Positions 1-5,123 of a DNA stretch of 5,123 bases are shown piece after piece. Origin of the DNA: Globobulimina sp. (lineage: Eukaryota > Foraminifera > Rotaliida); NCBI GenBank assembly GCA_003354225.1, contig PIVH01000711.1:1-5123 (forward strand). Direction: 5' to 3'. How positions within the stretch are numbered: the stretch's first letter is position 1; each line of letters starts with the position of its first letter. A model generated the notes under the pieces. That model had not been told where the DNA came from and made no database searches. It worked only from the letters and a program-made list of their open reading frames with translations. The position numbers and the translations under genes were made by a program.

Positions 1-293
1 TCCACTGATTTGGCATTGGTTGGAAAATTGAATGTAAAGTCAATGCTTGGATAATAATATGTTAATTGATAGATTACGGGGACCATTAAGGCGTAAATCA
101 ACAATGGAACAATGCATTTGTATGGCCAGCGAGTGGTATATTGTGCTAATTTGAAGTAACAATTTTTCCGAACTTCAGGTTCTTGTTCTTCCTCATTTTC
201 ATAGTTTTGTTGATGGTCATTCATATCATCGATTCCCAATGGTAACATTTCTATGTCATCTATAAATTTAATATGGTTTTGTTTCTGTAAAAG
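1..293 (-). CDS. RND/MMPL-family transporter, exon 3 (interdomain loop, TM7), partial at left edge
   Basis: An open frame of 97 full codons on the minus strand with no start of its own, in the same frame as exon 2. It encodes the rest of the cytosolic linker, including a strongly acidic stretch (NDHQQNYENEEEQEPE, about 467-482), then an amphipathic lead-in (CYFKLAQYTTRWPYK), TM7 (about 501-520, CIVPLLIYALMVPVIYQL) and the start of the second lumenal domain (IDFTFNFPTNAKSV). This mirrors the start of the first repeat (RFIKRFKVF..., TM1, FQFLPPSGS), as expected from the two-fold internal repeat of RND transporters. The second lumenal domain, TM8-TM12 and the stop lie beyond position 1. With intron 2 at 356-294 the product reaches residue 539 at the edge, so a full protein of roughly 800-1000 residues is likely from family size. 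Confidence 0.75.
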
Positions 294-356
294 CTGTGAA
301 GAAATATCAAAATTAAAAATGTTTTAACTGTTTTTAGCTTCCGGAATGTGATCAAC
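294..356 (-). other. Probable intron 2 of the transporter gene (about 63-72 nt, donor uncertain)
   Basis: The frame of exon 2 meets TAA at 326-324, but the same frame is open again up to the window edge and encodes the expected TM7 region. An intron of length divisible by three that contains this stop explains both facts. The best acceptor is GATATTTCTTCACAG ending at 294, with a second TTTTACAG ending at 285. Phase-matched donors are AAA|GTTGAT at 356 (63 or 72 nt) and ATT|GTGAAA at 362 (69 or 78 nt). A less likely phase-1 option joins GTATCC at 400 to TTATAG ending at 260 (141 nt). A genuine stop or a damaged allele cannot be excluded. Confidence 0.6.
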
Positions 357-965
357 TTTCACAATATTAAAGTTTGAATTTGCTTTAAGTGTCGGGATAC
401 TTTCATTGATCACTAATAAATTTTCATTGTTTTGCATTCTGACTTCCAACCCATAATTTTTGTATTTGTTACATTTACCACAGCGGCACAAGTTTGCGAC
501 ACATCTCACTAAGCACGACGGGAATGCTTCCAATTTACCGAAACAGTTTGGAAATAGTAGTATGATGGAAGAGGACATTGATATATTCACTAAAATGCAA
601 ATAAAGATAGAGACCGCTGCGCCATATCCGACAGTTTCCATGCCAGCGATTGGAAACAGCACAAGAGCCAAATAGCAAACCATCAATACGACGCCCGATA
701 AACATACAACATGACCTGAATATTTTATCATTCCTTTAACTGAGTCATCCACAGAGTTTCCAGTGCTTCTTTCTTGGGCAAATCTTGACAATAAAAACAT
801 GGAATAGTCGATACTTAAAGCCATAGATAAAAATATCATAATACTGGGAGCAGTGGGATTTACTTTCAATAAATAAACAGTAAAAGGATAAAATATACCA
901 AACGATATAAGTATAGTCATTGCCAATGCGATGGCGGGAAGAAGCACTAATTTCCACGATCCAAT
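357..965 (-). CDS. RND/MMPL-family transporter, exon 2 (TM3-TM6, proton-relay motif, start of cytosolic loop)
   Basis: Continues in frame from exon 1 (residues 240-442). It encodes TM3 (about 246-266), TM4 (about 280-299), TM5 (about 325-345) and TM6 (about 354-377), the hydrophobic core of the first RND repeat. TM4 carries SIDYSMFLLSRFAQER. The Asp-Tyr pair D292-Y293 matches the TM4 Asp-Tyr proton-relay pair known from MmpL3-type RND proteins, and the following R..QER is the usual cytosolic end of that helix. TM5-TM6 hold further family-like sequence (SGVVLMVCYLALVLFPIAGM, FPNCFGKLEAF). After TM6 comes a cytosolic loop with five clustered cysteines (390, 394, 399, 401, 404) and a low-complexity hydrophilic stretch. 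The 5' boundary is firm. The 3' boundary at 357 is my best in-frame choice; the open frame itself runs to a TAA at 326-324. Confidence 0.82.
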
Positions 966-1015
966 CTAATATTTTAATATCTTATATATGGCCGTTATAA
1001 CTGTGCAGTACATAC
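966..1015 (-). other. Spliceosomal intron 1 of the transporter gene (50 nt, phase 0)
   Basis: Read on the minus strand, the donor is ATG|GTATGT at 1015 and the acceptor is AATATTAG|ATTGG ending at 966. The intron is 50 nt, so retention shifts the frame, and reading on from exon 1 meets TAA at 997-995. Removing it joins ...CFMIYM to IGSWKLVLLPAIALAM..., which is the expected TM2-short loop-TM3 layout of MMPL proteins. This continuity is the main evidence. The interior is AT-rich; a possible branch-point A lies in TATAAC or ATTAAAA, but I cannot choose between them. Confidence 0.9.
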
Positions 1016-1732
1016 CATATATATCATAAAACAAAAGATGACTGGCAAAATAACTATATCTTTCGAGGTCATATCTTGTGAGATTGCATCCATACATTCT
1101 TGGAATATGGTGATTCCACCGGTTAATACAATATGATATTCATTATAATGTGAATTAATTTCATTTAACTCAGCTTTCACTGCGTCAATGAATCCATTTA
1201 ATGTTTGTGTAGATGCCCCATTGATATTGGATTGAATGTATATTAACATGACATCTTGTGAGGTATCGATGTATTTTGGTTTCTTAGCCATATCAATAAA
1301 AGATTGCACACTGTAATTTTTGCCTTGAACTGCGATTATATCATTGGAAATGTTTGCTGTCGAATAATATGACTGTATGTCCATTAATAAATTGTAATGT
1401 GGATTTACGTTGTTCCAAATTGAGTCATTGATCATTTTGTAGATTTGAGCAGAATCTCTATTTATTATCGTATGCGTTTCATTCACTCTCCATTTTGCTT
1501 GAACTAATATAACCTCAGTGTCAATGAATAAAAATTGTGGAAAGTATTTGTGCATTTCATTGTAGGCGATGTCACTTTCACTTCCTGAGGGCGGTAAAAA
1601 TTGAAACACTGTTTGATTCGGTAAATCTAAACCATAAAAACAGGATATCACAGCGAGTGTAGTCCAAAATATTATGATAAAGACTTTAAAACGTTTGATG
1701 AATCGAAATAGAACTTCAGCAAAATCAACCAT
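1016..1732 (-). CDS. RND/MMPL-family transporter, exon 1 (N-terminus, TM1, lumenal loop, TM2)
   Basis: First exon of a multi-pass RND-superfamily permease of the MMPL/Patched-like type, which in characterised relatives exports lipids or other hydrophobic substrates using a proton gradient; the substrate here is unknown. I start it at the ATG at 1732: it has A at -3 and G at +4, and the 18 codons further upstream in this frame contain no ATG before a stop. The 239 codons encode TM1 (about residues 16-35), the family's post-TM1 segment FQFLPPSGSESD (43-54), a lumenal/extracellular domain to about residue 222, then TM2 (DIVILPVIFCFMIYM). Five N-glycosylation sequons (N39QT, N84ET, N102DS, N127IS, N139YS) all lie in that loop, which supports its lumenal topology. 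The exon ends exactly on a codon before GTATGT. Family assignment rests on recognised motifs, not a search. Confidence 0.85.
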
Positions 1733-1785
1733 GCTTTCGTTTCTACGGTAAAAATCAACTAAGTAAAAAGTTTTATAGTCTTGCA
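1733..1785. promoter_or_regulatory. 53-bp divergent intergenic region with shared promoter
   Basis: The only DNA between the transporter ATG (1732, minus) and the first ATG of the beta-helix gene (1786, plus). It is AT-rich, contains a direct repeat GTAAAAA at 1748-1754 and 1763-1769 (15-bp spacing), and has a TATA-like element for the minus gene at 1777-1771. If the plus-strand gene instead starts at 1795 the gap is 62 bp. Both 5' UTRs must be very short, or each promoter must extend into the neighbouring coding sequence. No plus-strand promoter element stands out. Confidence 0.55.
1771..1777 (-). promoter_or_regulatory. TATA-box-like element for the transporter gene
   Basis: TATAAAA reads on the minus strand from 1777 to 1771, ending 38 bp before the ATG at 1732. 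With the usual 25-30 bp from TATA to transcription start, the 5' UTR would be only about 10-20 nt. In AT-rich DNA such a heptamer can occur by chance, so only its placement supports it. Confidence 0.35.
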
Positions 1786-4700
1786 ATGTTTACGATGCAG
1801 TATTTCTTATTGACGTTAATTGTAATTACAATCGCGACTAAAGATTCCTTGATGGACCCAGAGAAATACGTAAAAATATACTCTCAATGCGACCCAACAC
1901 CAGATAGCACCATTCATAAAAACAATGGATTATATTATATTAAACCCTCAGTCGACGGCATGATAATTCCAGTGATATGTTCCAACGGCTATACAATGAT
2001 TGATTTATCATTAGACACAAATTTAAAATCAATCCCAACCTACTTATCCTCATATGATTACAGTCGCGTTTCCATCGATTATATTATCCCCAATTTAGAT
2101 GATACCGCCACATTTCGTGAATGGTGGTTACCTTCTGATAAAAATACAAAATTCCGCATTGCAAAAGATTGCAAATCTTGTCTCGATTCAAGAGATCCAT
2201 TGCTATCAAACAATGTCGTATATTATACGGATTCGTCTCTATTTTGCTACACATCATACATTGGCAACAATGCCTGTTTGGACGCAGTCAACGCATATTC
2301 CTGCAACATATGCGATGTCGGCATCTTTACGCAAACTGCAAATGATATAAACAACGACCAATATTGGCGTCAATGCAGTGCCTTACAAGCCTCTCCTGAC
2401 ACTCCCTCGTGGCATGAACCACAAATGAGAGTGAATCACCATTTGATATATCGACCAGTAATGAGCTTACAACGTAGTGCCTGTAGCTGCTATCAACAAG
2501 AAAGCAAAAACAAAAACGAAATATTAAAAGAATATATCATCGCAAAGAGTGAGTTGCCGCTTGTAACATATGGCACAAATAATATTAAAGCTGGTGCAGA
2601 GCTCATGGAGAATATCCAATATATCGATGATAGCATACAATTTCAGGATATTCATGTCGCGGATGACGAGTCTGCAGACAATGATATGTTAAACAAGTGT
2701 GCTGAAAATAAAATATATTTGACTCAAAATGATTTCTTAACCGGTACTTATCGCATCCGCGACTGTGGAGAATATATATTTACTCAGGATATTATCTGCA
2801 ATTTCAATGCCCCGACACATGAACAAGAATTAGATTTGGATTTCAGTCCCAATTCAATTGACAACGAAGCGAATGAATTATATTGGTTTCCAACACGCGA
2901 ACAAGCCTCAAAAGATAATTCCTATCCGGGTTTGTATGATTTTATTGGCTCGTTTTCGTTGGGCTTTTTTAGTGGGATCACGGTCGAAACTGATGATGTA
3001 ATTATTAATTTAAACGGCTTTACCTTTTCAATGCATAAAAAGTTTTATGTACAGCAACGTTTTTTTAGTTTAATTGAAATGGCGTCGAAAATGTTTGAAC
3101 CGTTACAAGGACCGACTGCGTGGGGGCTATATAACGAATATTATGCAAAGAATTTAGAAATCAAAGGACCGGGTACTTTAGCGACCTCATCGCATCATGC
3201 AATCCATGGCAATTTGGCTCAAAATGTCTATATTCATGACTTAAATATTAAAAATTTTGATGTGGCAGGAATTTCTTGCAATGGATGTTCATTTTTAACC
3301 ATTGAAAATGTAGTGGTTGGGCCTCAAAACAAAAATATACCCACTTTAGGTCGCTATACGCATGCAAGGGCATTCTTACCTCGCTTGAAACATCTAAACG
3401 ATAAATTTGGCGATGAATTTATTACATTTTATAACCGAAATCCAATACAAATATCACAATTATGTTCCCGAATGGTGCAAGAAATGGATATGATTTATTT
3501 TAATTATATAAATAACAAACAATATGACGATATTAGTAATTTGGAATGGATTGCAGCCAAGAAAATATTCCTGAATCCGAGCGGTTGGATGGATGGTGGC
3601 AGTTCGTATGGAATAACCATCAATGGGCGCGGCGCCGCTGTGGTTGGCATTGGTGTACGTACCGACTCCGTGAATAATATTATTTTGCGCAATGTAGAAA
3701 TATTTGGTATTTACAACGAAGCAAAGGAGAAAATAAAGTATCAGCTACCTGCTGCCGACGAGAAAAATAATGGCCAAGAGGCCACGACTCGGGGCATATT
3801 ATTTGATGCCATCGATTGGATTGCAGTCAGTGATCAGATTGAGGACCGAATGAAGAGCCAATATGTTGGTGATTGTTATACCGACATTCAATTTGCGGCA
3901 GCAAAGTTTGTTGATTCTTGGTACTTTCGTAATTCTTATTTTGTTGGACAAAGCAACATTGATTATGTGTTCAAAGGGAATAATCTGGAAACTGACTATC
4001 CATTTTTAAAGATATTGCCACAGCGAAATGAAAACGATTATTACGAGGATGTCATTACACGGTCATGCGGCACTGACATACAACTCCATTCCTCCAAAGG
4101 TGCCATTGGTTTAATGATTAATGGAGCGCAAGATTCAATAATCGATGATGTTTTTATTCATGATATTTATAATTTTGCTGCGTTGGGTTCAACCATTTGT
4201 GGACCGTACGATGTATTGCATATTACCTTTGAAGATATTGATATTCAAAAAGGATACACAGCGACGAGAGCACATGGTTTGGTGATTGATTTTGCGAGCG
4301 GTGAATTTACGAATATTCATATTGATAATATTCAATCTAAAAATGGCGAAGCAAATGGTTTTACAATTTATAAAGGATCGGATGTGCAATTATTAAATAT
4401 TAATGTAGAGAATGTCTATGCTGGCACAGAATTAACAGAGGAGGATGTAAATCAATTAGTTTTACCAAATTATGTACCGAGAGCATGTTCTATTGATATT
4501 CATGAAAATGCACAAGTTGAATATGTAACAGGTACGATGTCCGACAATTTAGTATTTGGAAATATTGATGGATTTATTGTTTGTGATCCATTTAATGATG
4601 AAAGTGATAGTAATGATGGAGGAATATTGAGCTCAAATACAGTTTTATTTGGATTGGTAATGAGTATATTTGTTTTTTTGATGATAATTATTTATTGGAA

Positions 4701-4788
4701 TCGTAAACCAATATTCAAAACAAACAAAAAATTTTCTGAAAACACACCTTTATTAAACAAAAATAATGATATCGAAATTACTCCGTAA
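1786..4788 (+). CDS. Secreted-type, membrane-anchored right-handed beta-helix protein (type I membrane protein)
   Basis: Single-exon gene of 1000 codons; the exact function is unrecognised. ATG at 1786 or 1795 (residue 4) both precede a signal peptide with core FLLTLIVITIA (residues 7-17). Residues about 30-240 form a cysteine-rich module (11 Cys: 35, 65, 129, 132, 154, 164, 173, 176, 197, 233, 235). Its pattern C...GLYYIKP...VICSNGYTMI loosely resembles the start of fibrinogen-like or GON-type domains. After a hydrophilic, acidic linker (about 240-305), residues about 320-885 show beta-helix character, with repeated hydrophobic strand/turn runs such as VIINLNGFTF, NVYIHDLNIKNF, NIILRNVEIFGI, FTNIHIDNIQSKNG and VQLLNINVENVYAG. 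A less regular, helix-rich insertion spans about 522-596. An acidic linker (937-944) precedes a TM helix (952-971), then a basic-flanked 29-residue tail with E985NTPLL990. Beta-helix folds of this kind often bind or cleave polysaccharides (pectate lyase/epimerase type), but no catalytic set is certain here. Giant-virus or bacterial ancestry is possible but untested. Confidence 0.88.
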   Translation: MFTMQYFLLTLIVITIATKDSLMDPEKYVKIYSQCDPTPDSTIHKNNGLYYIKPSVDGMIIPVICSNGYTMIDLSLDTNLKSIPTYLSSYDYSRVSIDYIIPNLDDTATFREWWLPSDKNTKFRIAKDCKSCLDSRDPLLSNNVVYYTDSSLFCYTSYIGNNACLDAVNAYSCNICDVGIFTQTANDINNDQYWRQCSALQASPDTPSWHEPQMRVNHHLIYRPVMSLQRSACSCYQQESKNKNEILKEYIIAKSELPLVTYGTNNIKAGAELMENIQYIDDSIQFQDIHVADDESADNDMLNKCAENKIYLTQNDFLTGTYRIRDCGEYIFTQDIICNFNAPTHEQELDLDFSPNSIDNEANELYWFPTREQASKDNSYPGLYDFIGSFSLGFFSGITVETDDVIINLNGFTFSMHKKFYVQQRFFSLIEMASKMFEPLQGPTAWGLYNEYYAKNLEIKGPGTLATSSHHAIHGNLAQNVYIHDLNIKNFDVAGISCNGCSFLTIENVVVGPQNKNIPTLGRYTHARAFLPRLKHLNDKFGDEFITFYNRNPIQISQLCSRMVQEMDMIYFNYINNKQYDDISNLEWIAAKKIFLNPSGWMDGGSSYGITINGRGAAVVGIGVRTDSVNNIILRNVEIFGIYNEAKEKIKYQLPAADEKNNGQEATTRGILFDAIDWIAVSDQIEDRMKSQYVGDCYTDIQFAAAKFVDSWYFRNSYFVGQSNIDYVFKGNNLETDYPFLKILPQRNENDYYEDVITRSCGTDIQLHSSKGAIGLMINGAQDSIIDDVFIHDIYNFAALGSTICGPYDVLHITFEDIDIQKGYTATRAHGLVIDFASGEFTNIHIDNIQSKNGEANGFTIYKGSDVQLLNINVENVYAGTELTEEDVNQLVLPNYVPRACSIDIHENAQVEYVTGTMSDNLVFGNIDGFIVCDPFNDESDSNDGGILSSNTVLFGLVMSIFVFLMIIIYWNRKPIFKTNKKFSENTPLLNKNNDIEITP
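4738..4755 (+). other. Acidic dileucine sorting signal ENTPLL in the cytosolic tail
   Basis: Residues 985-990 match the [DE]XXXL[LI] consensus recognised by AP-1/AP-2/AP-3 adaptor complexes for endosomal, lysosomal or vacuolar targeting, including the common Pro just before the Leu pair (as in LIMP-2-type tails). The motif lies 14 residues after the predicted TM helix (952-971), a spacing that adaptors can reach. Topology is supported by the N-terminal signal peptide and by basic residues (R973, K974, K978, K981, K982) on the tail side. Confidence 0.6.
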
Positions 4789-5123
4789 TGGATTGTAAAT
4801 ATTTTATGCTATTAATTATAGAACAACATTATTTTTTGTTTGTTTGCAGTATTTGATATTATAATGTAATTTGTTAATTTTATTATATCTATTTTATAAT
4901 TAATTTTAGATATTTTACTATTTTTATTATCTATATGTAATGATTTAATATTTGCATGTACTGTATAGTTTATCTATGGATTCAAGTCAGTAGAGTCTAG
5001 GTAGACAATAGGGTTTTTGCTTTTAGTTCATTTCTTCAATCAACATTTAAATTTTCTATTTTTACTAACATTTGAGTGCTTCACTTTGTAACTAAGTATG
5101 CTGACCATGGGCAATAACTCTTT
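4789..5123. other. AT-rich 3' flank of the beta-helix gene, no gene seen
   Basis: 335 bp, strongly T-rich, with stops in all plus-strand frames. It starts with a possible 3'-UTR intron (GTAAAT at 4795 or GTAATG at 4785 to a TTTGTTTGTTTGCAG acceptor ending at 4849). TGTAA occurs four times (4794, 4865, 4936, 5087), which in some algae is a polyadenylation signal; no AATAAA is present. An imperfect A/T direct repeat (TTTTATTATATCTA and TTTTTATTATCTATA) lies around 4878-4935. A short minus-strand open frame (5123-5040) is too weak to call. The transcript end probably lies in this region. Confidence 0.5.

Noticed and set aside
324-326. In-frame TAA read as glutamine through an alternative genetic code (ciliate-like)
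   Set aside because: No other in-frame TAA or TAG occurs in the 1000-codon gene, which uses CAA/CAG for Gln and ends at TAA. The other intervening TAA sits in a convincing intron, so an intron is the simpler explanation.
460-675. Plus-strand open frame opposite exon 2
   Set aside because: It lies antisense to conserved transporter sequence, has no recognisable protein features, and is explained as a shadow frame.
745-957. Minus-strand open frame in another frame over exon 2
   Set aside because: It overlaps TM3-TM4 coding sequence in a different frame and shows no family-like sequence.
1733-1786. Upstream extension of the transporter from a TTG at 1786
   Set aside because: It would need a non-ATG start typical of bacteria and add 18 residues before the good-context ATG at 1732. 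The gene has a eukaryotic intron, so ATG initiation is expected.
2099-2350. Plus-strand +1 frame inside the beta-helix gene
   Set aside because: Nested wholly inside a long, well-supported coding frame; no signal or domain seen.
3504-4389. Two short minus-strand open frames (3692-3504 and 4389-4189) antisense to the beta-helix gene
   Set aside because: Short, antisense to the strand repeats, and without independent coding evidence.
4870-4945. A/T-rich imperfect repeats as a mobile element, origin or CRISPR-like array
   Set aside because: Low-complexity A/T sequence with only two imperfect copies, no inverted ends and no spacer structure.
5040-5123. 27-codon minus-strand open frame at the right edge, possibly the 3' end of a convergent gene
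   Set aside because: This length is common by chance, the composition is unremarkable and there is no recognisable motif; sequence beyond the edge would be needed.
1-5123. Bacterial origin of the window
   Set aside because: The precise intron in the transporter, the lack of Shine-Dalgarno sites and the secretory type I protein with an adaptor-sorting tail point to a eukaryote.

Overview
This looks like nuclear DNA of a unicellular eukaryote (protist or alga) with an AT-rich, compact genome. The evidence is a spliceosomal-type intron (GTATGT...TTAG, 50 nt) that restores a perfect transporter reading frame, a second probable intron, a secretory signal peptide, a type I membrane protein with an adaptor-type sorting motif in its tail, and N-glycosylation sites in a lumenal loop. 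No ribosome-binding sites or operon layout are visible. I cannot name the lineage from the sequence alone.

Layout. Positions 1-1732 on the minus strand carry the 5' two-thirds or so of a gene for a polytopic RND/MMPL-superfamily transporter, in at least three exons (1732-1016, 965-about 357, about 293-1). It continues past the left edge. Positions 1733-1785 form a 53-bp divergent intergenic region that must hold both promoters; a TATAAAA lies 38 bp upstream of the transporter ATG. Positions 1786-4788 on the plus strand are one uninterrupted 1000-codon gene. Its product has a signal peptide, a cysteine-rich N-terminal module, a long right-handed parallel beta-helix-like region, an acidic linker, one transmembrane helix and a short cytosolic tail ending in an acidic dileucine signal. 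Positions 4789-5123 are AT-rich 3' flank with no supportable gene.

How the genes may relate. The head-to-head arrangement could allow co-expression of a proton-coupled membrane permease and a membrane-anchored beta-helix protein, perhaps one acting on carbohydrate. Both would lie in the endomembrane/plasma-membrane system, but a functional link is inference only. The most notable observations are the complete absence of usable N-X-S/T sequons in the 1000-residue beta-helix protein despite about 87 asparagines (against five in a 187-residue loop of its neighbour), the ENTPLL sorting signal, the transporter continuation beyond an in-frame stop, and a within-gene shift in asparagine codon choice.
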